Notes: generated from the sequence alone by a model not told the origin. Positions 39,401-47,785 are shown, counted from the stretch's first letter. The stretch: 64,000 nt of DNA from Mesorhizobium sp. 131-2-1 (GCF_016756535.1 NZ_AP023247.1:3844501-3908500); one strand, 5' to 3'. Program-made: numbers and translations.

Positions 39401-40183
39401 TTCGACGACGGCCGCCTCGGCGAGATCTTCATCGACATGCACAAGGAAGGTGCCGCCTTCCGCGCGATGATGAACAACTTCGCCATCGCCATCTCGCTCG
39501 GCCTGCAGTACGGCGTGCCGCTCGACGAATATGTCGAGGCCTTCACCTTCACCAAGTTTGAGCCGGCCGGCATGGTGCAGGGCAACGACGCGATCAAGAA
39601 CGCGACGTCGATCCTCGACTACGTGTTCCGCGAGCTCGCCGTGTCCTATCTCGCCCGCCACGACCTCGCCCATGTCGACCAGTCGGACTTCGACAAGACG
39701 GCGCTCGGCCGCGGCATCACCGAAGGCAAGGCGACGCCGTTCTCGAAGGGCCTGACCCGTGGCGTTTCTCCGGTCAAGCTGGTCTCGGGCGTCGGCGAAC
39801 CCAAGGGTTTTGGCGGTTCGGCCCCGGCGACGGCCCCTGCCCGCGCAGCCCCGACCGCGTTCTCCGGCTCCAACGTGCTGACGCTAAAGCCGGCGAGCGA
39901 CGAGGCCATCGCCTACAAGCGCGACTATGAAGAGCGGGCCAAGGAACTGGCCGAGGACATCGTGGAAGAGGAAGCCGAGGCTTCCAGCACCGAGGCGCTG
40001 TTCACCGACGCCGCCGCGCAGGAAGCCGCCGAGGCAAAGAAGCTCGCCGCGACACGGCGCCAGCAGTCGCTGCTGCAGGGCTACACCGGCAACGAATGCT
40101 CGGAATGCCACAACTTCACCATGGTGCGGAACGGCACCTGCGAGAAGTGCGATACGTGTGGTTCGACGAGCGGGTGCAGCTGA
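36413..40183 (+). CDS. nrdJ: Adenosylcobalamin-dependent (class II) ribonucleoside-diphosphate reductase
   Basis: 1256 residues. It is a large NrdJ with the ten-stranded barrel: the N-terminal redox Cys in PHACFIQG, the active-site Asn-x-Cys-x-Glu in NPCSEYMF (radical cysteine), and a [11 protein letters not shown] loop. A zinc-ribbon C-terminus ([21 protein letters not shown]) probably carries the reducible cysteine pair. It makes deoxyribonucleotides using coenzyme B12, as usual in rhizobia. NrdR boxes lie upstream. The next gene starts 10 bp after the stop, and its ribosome-binding site overlaps the stop codon. Confidence 0.96.
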   Translation: MRIERRFTKPGQSAYAEIEFRKALSEIKNPDGSVVFRLDNIDVPAQFSQVAADILAQKYFRKAGVPARLKKVEENDVPSFLWRSVADEAELAKLPEAERYGSETDARQVFDRLAGTWTYWGWKGGYFKSEDDARAFRDELAYMLATQRVAPNSPQWFNTGLHWAYGIDGPSQGHFYVDPFTGKLTKSKSSYEHPQPHACFIQGVQDDLVNEGGIMDLWVREARLFKYGSGTGSNFSLLRGEGEKLSGGGRSSGLMSFLKIGDRAAGAIKSGGTTRRAAKMVIVDVDHPDIEEFIDWKVNEEQKVASLVTGSKIVKKHLEAIMKACVNCEGHDDDCFDPAINTALKREIKAAKRDAVPENYIYRVIQFAKQGYTSMSFKTYDTDWDSDAYLTVSGQNSNNSVSLKDNFLRAVEADGDWQLTARKDGKVLKTLKAKDLWEKIGYAAWASADPGLHFNTTMNDWHTCASAGAIRASNPCSEYMFLDDTACNLASINLLPYRNADGTIDIATYEHTVRLWTIVLEISVMMAQFPSKEIAKLSYEYRTLGLGYANIGGLLMTSGIPYDSDEGRAICAALTAIMTGTAYATSAEMAAELGAFPDYDRNAQNMLRVMRNHRRAAYGDKDGYEKLAVNPVPLVASDLKQQALAEHAKAAWDRAIELGEEHGYRNAQATVIAPTGTIGLVMDCDTTGIEPDFALVKFKKLAGGGYFKIINRAVPEALRTLGYSESQIAEIEAYAVGHGNLNQAPGINPGSLKAKGFSDDKIAALNAALKSAFDIKFVFNQWTLGADWVKETLGFTDEQLGDFSFEMLPALGFSKKDIEAANIHVCGAMTLEGAPFLKAEHLAVFDCASPCGKIGKRSLSINSHILMMAAAQPFISGAISKTINMPNEATVEDAKSAYMLSWKLALKANALYRDGSKLSQPLNASLLADGEEDEDEAVEQLIAAPAAQRAVQVTEKIVERVVERLYRDREKLPNRRKGYTQKAVVGGHKVYLRTGEFDDGRLGEIFIDMHKEGAAFRAMMNNFAIAISLGLQYGVPLDEYVEAFTFTKFEPAGMVQGNDAIKNATSILDYVFRELAVSYLARHDLAHVDQSDFDKTALGRGITEGKATPFSKGLTRGVSPVKLVSGVGEPKGFGGSAPATAPARAAPTAFSGSNVLTLKPASDEAIAYKRDYEERAKELAEDIVEEEAEASSTEALFTDAAAQEAAEAKKLAATRRQQSLLQGYTGNECSECHNFTMVRNGTCEKCDTCGSTSGCS

Positions 40184-40193
40184 GGGGATCTGA

Positions 40194-41933
40194 TTGAGTC
40201 CAAAAGTCGTAAATGCAACGACGCCGACAATCCTAGATTTCGGCGTCGTTGAAAGCGGCATACGGGAACGTGAGAGCGCCAGCGTCTCGCGTAGCAATGC
40301 ATTCTCTAGACTCGCTCTGGAAACTGTCTTTGGCTTACCTCAATCGGAAGTCGACGAGTATATCGTGGACGGCTTCGATGACCGCGGAGTCGATATTGTT
40401 TATATTGACCATGACAATCGCGTAATAAATATTGCATCTTGCAAAACAGTTGTCTCCTATAAGAATTCACGGAAGAACTTCCCCGGCGACGAAATTGACA
40501 AAATAATCTCTTTCATCGAAGACCTCGTCCTTAATCGCGAGGATATGCTTAAAACATGCAACGGCCCTTTAGCTGCAAAAGTGAGGGAAATATGGGATAT
40601 CTTTGCGGAAGATAGCTATCGTATCTCCATACATCTCTTTTCAAATCAGGCTACGCTTCAAAAAGATGCTCACAACCGCTTAGTTGAAGCTCTAAGCCGT
40701 CATGAGATTGCGCTGTTTGAGTACGGCCTATTTGAGCTATCTCACGGCGTCGTAAAGGCCACTAAGCCCCGGTTCCAGAAGAAGCTCGTTCCGTCTGCCG
40801 ATGCAGCATTCAGCGTAAAAGAAGCCAATAAGCGGGCAATTCTGGTAAAGGTTTCGTTGAAGGAACTGACTGAGTTTCTCAGCGCAGATAATAAAGCGTT
40901 TGACGAACGATTAATATGGCAGAATGTTCGATATTTTCTTGGTTTAGACAATGACGTTAATAGGGAAATTCGGAAAACATTGCTCTCGGGACAGGCAAGC
41001 GATTTTTGGTTCTTGAACTCCGGGCTCACAATCGTTTGCGATCAGATAGTCTCTGTAGCGAATGGCAGACACCCCATAACGATGGTGAACCCCCAGATCG
41101 TTAATGGTTGCCAAACCGCGACCGTAATTCATTCAGTTTCGATCGGAACCATGGCCGATCTCGACAATGGCTATGTTCACGTAAAAATCATCGAAACAAA
41201 CGATAGTACATTCATTGAGCGCGTAGCACTGGCGAGCAACACACAGAGTCGCATTCTGAATCGCGATTTGAGAGCAAACGACAACCTGCAGCGTCAGTTA
41301 GTCGAGTGTCTTCGCCCTCATAACTATTTTTATGTCAGAAAACGCGGGGAAAACGCGCCGCGCCCAGGAATGAAAAACATCGATGCTGCGAGAGCCGGCC
41401 AGCTTCTCCTATCCTATCTTTGCGGAGAACCCACAAAAAGCAAAACTAACTCGAACGATATATTTGGTGACCTTTATGAAGAAGCGTTCAATCCTCATGC
41501 TGTGACACCCGAAATAATTATTGCGGCCCACGAGTGCTACTCCGCAATCGAGCGCCGTAGGAAAGAGGTTTTGGCTTGGCAGGCATCAGTTACTCGAAAT
41601 TCGTTTGAAGAAACGTGGCTGATCGAAGGTCATTTTCATCTGCTTTTCGTCGTTGGCGAACTAATGCGCCGAGCCTCAATCCCCTTGGCGGAGACGACGA
41701 TAGCTATTGGCTTGATTGAGAAGGCGAGCAGCATCCTAAGAGCCTTTGTCGAACGGAACCAAAAAGTTGCGAGTTATCGCCTTTTTCGCTTGGCTAGGTC
41801 TCGAGAGGAGATACTGAAGATAATCGATAATAGCTCCAAACCGGACGAGGTTAACCCGGTTCAGATTGAGCTATTTGACATCGATGCTGGCTCTCAGTCT
41901 AGGCGAACAACATCCTCAGATAGCTCGGCTTAA
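40194..41933 (+). CDS. AIPR-family (abortive infection phage resistance) protein
   Basis: 579 residues from a TTG at 40194 with GAGGGG 7 bases upstream. The N-terminal about 110 residues look like a degenerate PD-(D/E)xK nuclease-like fold (FDDRGVDIVYID, then NIASCK, then NFPGDEIDKI). The AIPR domain follows at about 240-480, with FLNSGLTIVCDQI, NPQIVNGCQTATVI, ASNTQSRI and NYFYVRKRGE as hallmarks. Family members belong to phage-defence systems that act by abortive infection; the mechanism is not established. It has much lower GC than nrdJ (27 of 60 in 40441-40500), so it is probably acquired. No partner methylase or helicase is adjacent. Confidence 0.88.
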   Translation: MSPKVVNATTPTILDFGVVESGIRERESASVSRSNAFSRLALETVFGLPQSEVDEYIVDGFDDRGVDIVYIDHDNRVINIASCKTVVSYKNSRKNFPGDEIDKIISFIEDLVLNREDMLKTCNGPLAAKVREIWDIFAEDSYRISIHLFSNQATLQKDAHNRLVEALSRHEIALFEYGLFELSHGVVKATKPRFQKKLVPSADAAFSVKEANKRAILVKVSLKELTEFLSADNKAFDERLIWQNVRYFLGLDNDVNREIRKTLLSGQASDFWFLNSGLTIVCDQIVSVANGRHPITMVNPQIVNGCQTATVIHSVSIGTMADLDNGYVHVKIIETNDSTFIERVALASNTQSRILNRDLRANDNLQRQLVECLRPHNYFYVRKRGENAPRPGMKNIDAARAGQLLLSYLCGEPTKSKTNSNDIFGDLYEEAFNPHAVTPEIIIAAHECYSAIERRRKEVLAWQASVTRNSFEETWLIEGHFHLLFVVGELMRRASIPLAETTIAIGLIEKASSILRAFVERNQKVASYRLFRLARSREEILKIIDNSSKPDEVNPVQIELFDIDAGSQSRRTTSSDSSA

Positions 41934-41943
41934 GATTGACGAC

Positions 41944-42029
41944 ATGCGTTACGCGGTAGTGATCGAAAAGGCGGAGACAATTTTTCCGCCTATGTGCCGG
42001 GCTGCATCGGCTGCGCAGGAGCGCCATAA
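41944..42029 (+). pseudogene. HicB-like antitoxin remnant, frameshifted and truncated
   Basis: The ATG at 41944 begins MRYAVVIEKAET, the typical HicB start. Restoring one A near 41980 gives NFSAYVPGCIGC, again HicB-like, then a premature stop at 42027. Thus about 28 of 80-130 residues survive, with a one-base deletion. No HicA is seen. Confidence 0.55.
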
Positions 42030-42076
42030 CGTCTTGTACTCATTTACATAAGAGAGGGGTTGCGTTCCGCCACACA

Positions 42077-42138
42077 CCCCTCATCCGTCTCGGCGCTATG
42101 CGCCGATCCACCTTCTCCCACAAGGGGAGAAGGAGGGG
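42077..42138. repeat. Palindromic intergenic repeat element
   Basis: Contains two perfect hairpins, CGGCGC-TAT-GCGCCG (42091-42105) and CCTTCTCCC-ACAAG-GGGAGAAGG (42111-42133), bracketed by CCCCTC and GAGGGG. It resembles short repeats scattered in Rhizobiales genomes. Confidence 0.7.
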
Positions 42139-42154
42139 CGCACCGCCTTTGCCG

Positions 42155-42763
42155 TCATGCCGGCCGTACAGCCAGGAATGTGTTCCATTCTTCGTCGTTC
42201 CGGCCCAGGTTGAAATCGTCCCTGATCAGTACCAGCCCGGCACCTTCGAGACGGGCCGCGAAGTCGTCCCTGCGCCAGTAGACCGTATGATATTCGCCGC
42301 CCGTATCGCCGTCGCCGTTGCGCATCGATACGAGGAAGGCGCCGCCGGGCCGCAGCGATCCGGCTATCTTGGCAAGGACCTGGTCGGCCTGGTCGCGAGG
42401 CACGTGGATCAGGACGGCGAGCGCCAGGACCGCGTCGTAGGGACCGCCGAGGTCATCGGTGAGGAGATCGAGAAGCTCGCCGTGCTTGCCGCGCGTGGCC
42501 TGCAGCTCGAGAAACCGCTTCGTCGCGTCGGTGCGCCGGACCTTGACGCCCAAGCCTTCTAGAAAGTCCGCGTCGTATCCCGCTCCGGACCCGACTTCCA
42601 GAATCTGGCCGCTTGTGCCGGCGATCGCCACAAGGCGCTTCAGCGATGCCTGCTCTCTCGCATTGGGAACATGCCGCACGATTGCGTCGTAGCGCTCAGC
42701 ATAATCCTCATAGGCACTGATCGTTTGACGGCTCTTCGCCAGAGCCTCCGGTGGCACATCCAT
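42155..42763 (-). CDS. Class I SAM-dependent methyltransferase
   Basis: 202 residues from the ATG at 42763, which has GGAGG 5 bases upstream; an ATG at 42781 has none. The SAM-binding motif I is ILEVGSGAGYD. An acidic motif II loop and a VLIHVPRDQADQVLAKI segment are typical of methyltransf_11/25 type enzymes. An N-terminal helix contains AYEDYAERYDAIV. The substrate is unknown. It is in a run with the small DUF1127 gene on the same strand, 27 bp apart. Confidence 0.85.
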   Translation of the reverse strand: MDVPPEALAKSRQTISAYEDYAERYDAIVRHVPNAREQASLKRLVAIAGTSGQILEVGSGAGYDADFLEGLGVKVRRTDATKRFLELQATRGKHGELLDLLTDDLGGPYDAVLALAVLIHVPRDQADQVLAKIAGSLRPGGAFLVSMRNGDGDTGGEYHTVYWRRDDFAARLEGAGLVLIRDDFNLGRNDEEWNTFLAVRPA

Positions 42764-42790
42764 CTTTCCCTCCTTGGTCAACGAGTTTCC

Positions 42791-42964
42791 TCAGCGGCTG
42801 CCGCCGGGAGGAACGCGTCCGTCGAGCATGCCGATATCGCGCAGGAAATGATCCGACAGCGACCGGCGGTCGAGCAGGCCGCGCGTGCGGGGCCTGAACG
42901 GCGCGATGAAGAGGTCGAGCACCGGACGACGAAGCGAGTTGTACAGAGCGATGGTGGTGGTCAT
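42791..42964 (-). CDS. DUF1127 small basic protein
   Basis: 57 residues from the ATG at 42964. The C-terminal part has the DUF1127 pattern LLDRRSLSDHFLRDIGMLDG. Such small Arg-rich proteins are abundant in Rhizobiales; some affect RNA turnover, phosphate or motility. It is divergent from the LysR gene with about 105 bp between starts, so LysR may regulate it. It is followed 27 bp later by the methyltransferase gene. Confidence 0.85.
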   Translation of the reverse strand: MTTTIALYNSLRRPVLDLFIAPFRPRTRGLLDRRSLSDHFLRDIGMLDGRVPPGGSR

Positions 42965-43069
42965 TGCCGTGTCCTTTCGGGTTTCGATCTGATGGACAAA
43001 GCATGCCGTTTTCCGGCCTTGGTTTCCAATCGAACGTCGCGTACCATGCATCAGGAGGATTGATGCGTC

Positions 43070-43984
43070 ATGAGCTGGGAGCTACCGCCGCTGGGGGCCA
43101 TTCGCGTCTTTGAAGCCGCTGCGCGGCTGGGCAGCTTCACCAAGGCGGCCGAAGAACTCGGCATGACGCAGTCGGCGGCAAGCTATCAGATCAAGGTGCT
43201 GGAAGAACGCGCCGGAACGCCGCTTTTCATAAGAAAAACAAGGCAGATTGCGCTGACCGAGGCTGGACAGCAGCTGGCGCCGCACGCAACAGGCGCCTTC
43301 TCGGCCCTGGCGGACGCGTGGGTCGCCACCAAGGGCGGAGCGACCGGCGTGCTGTCCGTGACGACCATGGAAACCTTTGCCTCGAACTGGCTGGCCGTAT
43401 GGCTTGGAACATTCCAGCTGATGCATCCGGATCTTGCAGTGAAGGTGAATACATCGTCCCGGCTGGTCGACTTCACACGCGAGGACATGGATATCGGGAT
43501 CCGCACCGGCACCGGAAAATGGCCCGGCCTGACGGCGCACTATCTGTTCAAGGCAGACTACACGCCAATGCTCAGCCCGAGACTGGCCGAGAGTGTCGGT
43601 GGCATCCACCGCCCCGAGGATCTCTACAAGGTGGCGCTATGCTGTGCCGACGATCCCTGGTGGAAAATCTGGTTCGAGGCGGCTGGTGTTCCCTTCGAGC
43701 CCGATCGCGTCATCGCGGGCCCGACGCTGGGTTCGCAGGCCTACGATGCAATGGCGGCGCTGACCGATCGGGGTGCTGCGATCCTCACCCGCAACATCTA
43801 CAGCGCCCTGCTGGCCAAGGGCCAGTTGATACAGCCATTCGACGTGCTTGGATCCGATGGCGACGGCTATTGGCTGGTGCATCTGGAAAGCCGTCGCAAT
43901 ACACCCAAGATCAAGGTGTTCCGCGACTGGGTGCTGGCCCAGACGGCCGAGATACGCGAGCGCGAACGGCGCGAGGGCCGATAG
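43070..43984 (+). CDS. LysR-family transcriptional regulator (GcvA-like)
   Basis: 304 residues. An N-terminal winged helix-turn-helix covers about residues 5-65 (FTKAAEELGMTQSAASYQIK) and opens LPPLGAIRVFEAAARLGSF as in GcvA/AmpR relatives. The C-terminal substrate-binding domain contains DMDIGIRTGTGKWPGL. AGGAGG lies 11 bases before the ATG. The divergent DUF1127 gene and methyltransferase are its likely targets by the usual LysR rule, inferred only from arrangement. Confidence 0.9.
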   Translation: MSWELPPLGAIRVFEAAARLGSFTKAAEELGMTQSAASYQIKVLEERAGTPLFIRKTRQIALTEAGQQLAPHATGAFSALADAWVATKGGATGVLSVTTMETFASNWLAVWLGTFQLMHPDLAVKVNTSSRLVDFTREDMDIGIRTGTGKWPGLTAHYLFKADYTPMLSPRLAESVGGIHRPEDLYKVALCCADDPWWKIWFEAAGVPFEPDRVIAGPTLGSQAYDAMAALTDRGAAILTRNIYSALLAKGQLIQPFDVLGSDGDGYWLVHLESRRNTPKIKVFRDWVLAQTAEIRERERREGR

Positions 43985-44017
43985 GTTTTCAGGCGGCGGC
44001 CCCGGGGCTCGGCCACC

Positions 44018-44560
44018 TCAATCCCTGAATGTGATGCCGTATTTCGCGGCCTGTTCCTTGGGCATGTCGGCGAACGCCTGGCGCACCGTGTAACCGCCAT
44101 AGACATCGCCGCCATTCTTGACCATCCAGTCCTCGACGTCGGCCTCCGCTACCGTCACGCGGTCGCCCAGCTTGTATCTGGTGCCGTTGACCGGCTCGTC
44201 CGCGAGCAGGCCGACGAAGTGGCCGTCGCCGTAGCCGGTGAGCTGCATCCAGATGTGCTCGGTGGCGCCGTTCTGCGTCAGCGGGAATTTCACCGTGTAG
44301 GTGCCGGGCGTGCCGGCGGCCATCAGCTCGTGGAAACGCGGCAGCGTCGAATGGCCTTTCTGCTTGGCGGCCTGCATCGCCTGGTCTTCGGTGGAATAGG
44401 CGACGACGTTTTCCGTCATCGGGCGCGGCGCCGTCGACGAGGCGCCGGGCGCCGCCGCCGGGATGGCCATCGGCTTGTCGCTCCGCATGTGACCAATGGC
44501 GTTGAAAAAGCCGTAGCCAACAGCGGCCACAAAAACGATTGCCAGAACCGGATTGCGCAT
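44018..44560 (-). CDS. DUF2314 membrane-anchored protein
   Basis: 180 residues from the ATG at 44560, chosen for GGAGGGG directly upstream; an ATG at 44572 is possible. An N-terminal hydrophobic helix (LAIVFVAAVGYGFF) is a signal or anchor. A DUF2314 domain at about residues 55-140 contains HIWMQLTGYGDGHFVGLLAD. A C-terminal VEDWMVKNGGDVYGGYTVRQ segment follows. The family is uncharacterised (YegJ-like). No operon partner is evident. Confidence 0.83.
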   Translation of the reverse strand: MRNPVLAIVFVAAVGYGFFNAIGHMRSDKPMAIPAAAPGASSTAPRPMTENVVAYSTEDQAMQAAKQKGHSTLPRFHELMAAGTPGTYTVKFPLTQNGATEHIWMQLTGYGDGHFVGLLADEPVNGTRYKLGDRVTVAEADVEDWMVKNGGDVYGGYTVRQAFADMPKEQAAKYGITFRD

Positions 44561-44739
44561 CGACCCCTCCATGCCCCATCGTCTTCATGCGTGGCCGCTT
44601 GGTTTTTGCGCCACATGCATGATCACGCGGATGTTACCAACCGGGCGTTGCGGGAGCGCTAAGGAAAAAGGTGAGCGGATCGTTAGAAAAACGCTGAAAA
44701 TACCCTCAGGCGTGCGCAGTCGGCGGCGTCCGCTGCTTC

Positions 44740-45834
44740 TCAGTCCGCGTCGGCGACGGTCATCTGTCCGCCGGCCCAGGCCCGCCAGGCACGCTCGTCG
44801 CCATGGAAGACGTTGAGGTCGATGCGGCCCCTCACCCCGTGCGACAGGCCGGAGCCGGAATATTGCCAGAACAGCCATTTGCGGTCGGGATAGACCTTTG
44901 ATGGATGGCGCGCCACGGCGCGCAGCCAGAACGGATAGTCGAGGAAGGCGCCGCGCAAATTGTCGCGATAGAAGTCGGGGCTGGTGTAGATGATGGGCCG
45001 CTGGCCGTAGTGGCGTTCCAGCTTCTCCATGAACACCTGCATCTTCTCCAGCACCGTTTCGCGCGACGGCCGCCGCTTGCAGGAGGATTCGCCGTTCCAT
45101 TCGACATCGATCACTGGCGGCAGCGCGCCCTCGACCCGCGGCACGTTGCGGATGAACCAGTCGGCCTGCTCGCCGGCGGTGCGACACCAGTAGAAGAAAT
45201 GATAGGCGCCGCGCTTCAGCCCGGCGGCATCGGCATTGCGCCAGTTGGTCCTGAACATCGGATCGAGATGATCGCCGCCGTCGGTCGCCTTGATATAGGC
45301 GAAGTTGGCGCCCTGGGCGCGCAACTTGTCCCAGTTGACGTTGCCCTGCCAGCGCGAAACGTCGACGCCGTGCACGGCAAGGTGGCGCGGCGAGGCCCGG
45401 CCGAAGTTGATCGGCTTGGCATCGCGAAAGCCATAGCGGGTGACGGGGCCGGCCAGCATCGCGGGCGCCGCGCGCGACAGCCGCTTTGGCGGCGACATAA
45501 GCGCTGCCGGCTCTACCGGCGGCTCGACGCTGTCGGGAAGATCCGGCGCGGGGAACGCCACCGTCTCTTCCTCGGCCAGGCCGAAGGGTCGCGCATTCTC
45601 TTCAGGCAGCGACGCCGGCGGCCTGATACGGGCGTCGCCGGCCATCGAGGTGGTCTCCACGGTCGTCGCGGTTTCGTCTATGGCGACGGCCTTTGTCACC
45701 GGCGCGCTCGGCCTGACGACGGAACTGGTGGTCTCGTTGGACGGCACCTGCAAGGCGTCCATGCCCGATGTTGACGAGCAGCCGGCAAGGCACAGCGATG
45801 CAAGCACGAAACTGACGACGCCTGAGAACCGCAT
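44740..45834 (-). CDS. Glycoside hydrolase family 25 lysozyme lipoprotein
   Basis: 364 residues from the ATG at 45834. The lipoprotein signal ends in ASLCLAGC. A Pro/Thr/Val-rich spacer (about residues 20-145) is followed by a GH25 domain at about 150-355. Catalytic-site motifs are HGVDVSRWQG, a YIKATDGG strand, PPVIDVEWNG with the DxE pair, YTSPDFY, and WQYSGSG. It cleaves peptidoglycan beta-1,4 links, probably at the outer or inner membrane surface, in cell-wall remodelling. It is monocistronic and transcribed away from the GNAT-like gene. Confidence 0.9.
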   Translation of the reverse strand: MRFSGVVSFVLASLCLAGCSSTSGMDALQVPSNETTSSVVRPSAPVTKAVAIDETATTVETTSMAGDARIRPPASLPEENARPFGLAEEETVAFPAPDLPDSVEPPVEPAALMSPPKRLSRAAPAMLAGPVTRYGFRDAKPINFGRASPRHLAVHGVDVSRWQGNVNWDKLRAQGANFAYIKATDGGDHLDPMFRTNWRNADAAGLKRGAYHFFYWCRTAGEQADWFIRNVPRVEGALPPVIDVEWNGESSCKRRPSRETVLEKMQVFMEKLERHYGQRPIIYTSPDFYRDNLRGAFLDYPFWLRAVARHPSKVYPDRKWLFWQYSGSGLSHGVRGRIDLNVFHGDERAWRAWAGGQMTVADAD

Positions 45835-46035
45835 CTGGACCTGTACACAGAACAAAACAGGCCGAAGGCGGATTGCCGCCGGCAGACACGATTCCTAACG
45901 ATAAATTACCAACAAAGTTTGAATCAACTTGTTAGGGATAAAATGGCGGGCGCCGATGGCGTCACCGGAAAGCAGGGCCGAGGTGCCGCCACATCCAGCT
46001 TGACAAGCCTGGCTATAATATTATCCTCCACTAAT

Positions 46036-46048
46036 CTTACATTGTAAG
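46036..46048. promoter_or_regulatory. Operator-like palindrome upstream of the GNAT-like gene
   Basis: CTTACA-T-TGTAAG, a perfect 6-bp inverted repeat 25 bp before the ATG at 46074. It is preceded by an AT-rich perfect palindrome ATAATATTAT (46015-46024). It could bind a repressor. No regulator gene is adjacent. Confidence 0.4.
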
Positions 46049-46073
46049 GTTGGAAATTTCGGGAGGGGAAGCC

Positions 46074-46985
46074 ATGTCATCCGCCCTGTCAGAACTGGAA
46101 CCCGTGATTGTGCCGGTGCCGCATCCGCCGGCCATGGCGATCGAGGACGTGTCGGATGACTCCAGCCGTGCCATCGAGCGCGCCGAGGTCAATGCGTGGC
46201 TCGACCTCTATGCAGCCGCGCCAGCCGATTTCGCCGCAAGGCAAGGGCTTTCGATCGCGGGAGAAGGCGACCTCGCCTGGACCACCTGCACGACCATCCC
46301 GTTCATCCATTTCAACTGCGTGAAGAATTTCGGCGTCGACAGCCCGGCCACCGAAAGCCAACTCGACATGCTGCTGGCGCATTACCGCGCCGCCGGCATC
46401 TCGCGGCCCTGGTTCTACGTCAATCCGCACACCGCACCTTCGCGGCTCAGATGCTGGCTCGAAGCGCGCGGCCTGCAGCGCCAGGGCGGCTGGGAACGGA
46501 TCTATCGCAAGGCAGAGCCGTTACCAACCGAACCGCTGTTCGCCGCAGACGGGGTCTCGGTCGAGCGGGTGACGCAGGCAACCGCTACCGAATGGGCCGG
46601 CTTCATCGATCGCCAGTACAGGCTGCCCACCTCGCCCTGGCTGCTGGCGCTGGTCGGCCGCAGGGGCTGGCATCATTACATGCTGAAGCGGGACGGCGCC
46701 GTGCTGGCGGTGCGCTCACTGTTCATCGGAGTCGACGGCGCGGCCTGGAGCGGCATCGACGCGCCGGTGCCGGGCATCATGGCGCCGAGCTTCGATCTCG
46801 ACGCAGTGCTTGGCGAAGCGCTGGTCCGCGACGGTCTGGCGGCCGGTGCGAAACTGTTCGTCGCCGACATCGAGGCTCCGCACGAGGAACGCGACGGACC
46901 CGCCTATCGCAACTATGCCCGTCTTGGCTTCAGGATCGCCTATTTCCGTAGCCATTACAGCTATTTGCCGGCCACCTCGAATTGA
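46074..46985 (+). CDS. GNAT-like acetyltransferase, function unknown
   Basis: 303 residues from the ATG at 46074 with GGAGGGG 6 bases upstream; a TTG at 46050 in frame is unlikely. The sequence looks like a degenerate double GNAT fold. A C-terminal half contains VRSLFIGVDGAAWSGI and YRNYARLGFRIAYFRSHYSY, typical of acetyltransferase last strands. The first half contains WTTCTTIPFIHFNCV. No clear acetyl-CoA loop is visible, so the assignment is tentative. An AT-rich region with palindromes lies upstream. A 48-bp repeat follows 18 bp after the stop. Confidence 0.6.
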   Translation: MSSALSELEPVIVPVPHPPAMAIEDVSDDSSRAIERAEVNAWLDLYAAAPADFAARQGLSIAGEGDLAWTTCTTIPFIHFNCVKNFGVDSPATESQLDMLLAHYRAAGISRPWFYVNPHTAPSRLRCWLEARGLQRQGGWERIYRKAEPLPTEPLFAADGVSVERVTQATATEWAGFIDRQYRLPTSPWLLALVGRRGWHHYMLKRDGAVLAVRSLFIGVDGAAWSGIDAPVPGIMAPSFDLDAVLGEALVRDGLAAGAKLFVADIEAPHEERDGPAYRNYARLGFRIAYFRSHYSYLPATSN

Positions 46986-47003
46986 GGAACGAGACATGTT
47001 TTC

Positions 47004-47051
47004 GCAATTCCGGACGGAAAACCGCTTCACACTTTTCCTGGAATTGCTTTA
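47004..47051. repeat. 48-bp dispersed palindromic repeat, copy 2
   Basis: Same as 30641-30688 except two substitutions (position 22 T to C, position 46 C to T). The terminal TTA supplies the stop codon of the convergent small gene at 47049-47261. Confidence 0.85.
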
Positions 47052-47261
47052 GACCCGCAGCCATTGCCGCAAGCAGTTCTTGGCAACCATGTGGGCCGGC
47101 GGCACCATCGGCTGGCCGGCGCGCATATCGTCAGCCGAACGGCCGCGAGCCCTCTCGAGCAGCGTGCGGAGCTCCGCCGGCTGCACGCGGTCACGCTCCA
47201 TCACGAGCCGGATCATCGGATCGTTCAAAAGCTCGTCCAGGGTGTTGATGCTCTCGCTCAT
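47049..47261 (-). CDS. Small conserved-looking protein, unknown
   Basis: 70 residues from the ATG at 47261, which has GAGGAGGCGACGG upstream. Predicted helical, with Glu/Arg/Leu rich stretches (LLNDPMIRLVMERDRVQP) and a C-terminal AHMVAKNCLRQWLRV. No family was recognised. The stop codon TAA lies inside the dispersed repeat (47004-47051), so the repeat may have truncated or reset the 3' end. The strong ribosome-binding site supports it as a real gene. Confidence 0.6.
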   Translation of the reverse strand: MSESINTLDELLNDPMIRLVMERDRVQPAELRTLLERARGRSADDMRAGQPMVPPAHMVAKNCLRQWLRV

Positions 47262-47389
47262 CCGTCGCCTCCTCGAATGCCGGCCCGCAGGCGATAGATA
47301 GGCAGGCAATGATGGCCCGCCAATGACGCTTTGCCGGCTATGTCGTGAATCGAAGATGAAATTTTTGTGCAGGACTGCGTCGAAATGAG

Positions 47390-47785
47390 TCAGGCTGGCG
47401 GCGCGCCCTCATATTGCGGCAGGCCATCGTCCAGCCGAACCCAGGGCTGCTTCGAGGCCGTCCAGAAATGCATGTCGGGGTTGAACTGCGACGGATCGTC
47501 GAGCGAACCCGAGGTGACGCCGATGATGCCGCGGGAGTCGCGCCTGGAAAACATCGTCGTGCCGCAGGCCGCGCAAAAGCCGCGCTTGAGGTCCGGCGAC
47601 GAGTTGACCGTCGCCACCTCGCCTTCGACGGTCACGTCATCGATGCGGAACAGCAAGCGCGCGTTGAACGCCGCACCGATCGCCTTCTGGCAGCGCCGGC
47701 AGTGGCAGACACGTTCGTTGATCGGCGCGACTTCGGCATGGTAGCGCACTGCGCCGCACAGGCAGCCGCCCTGAAATTTTGTCAT
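47390..47785 (-). CDS. GFA family (glutathione-dependent formaldehyde-activating enzyme-like) protein
   Basis: 131 residues from the ATG at 47785. The GFA/CENP-V fold has zinc-binding cysteines in GGCLCGAVRYH, VCHCRRCQKAIGA and FCAACGTTMFS. The length is typical for the family. The original Gfa of Paracoccus forms S-hydroxymethyl-glutathione, but most family members are of unknown activity. It is on the same strand as the exported hydrolase upstream, separated by a terminator-like hairpin. Confidence 0.87.
   Translation of the reverse strand: MTKFQGGCLCGAVRYHAEVAPINERVCHCRRCQKAIGAAFNARLLFRIDDVTVEGEVATVNSSPDLKRGFCAACGTTMFSRRDSRGIIGVTSGSLDDPSQFNPDMHFWTASKQPWVRLDDGLPQYEGAPPA

Noticed and set aside
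36212..39673. A 1153-codon open frame antisense to nrdJ
   Set aside because: nrdJ on the plus strand has all class II reductase motifs. The antisense product is a Arg/Gly/Asp-rich shadow.
46000..46019. TTGACA and TATAAT as a promoter before the GNAT-like gene
   Set aside because: Only 8 bp separate the two hexamers, far less than the 16-18 bp needed for sigma-70.
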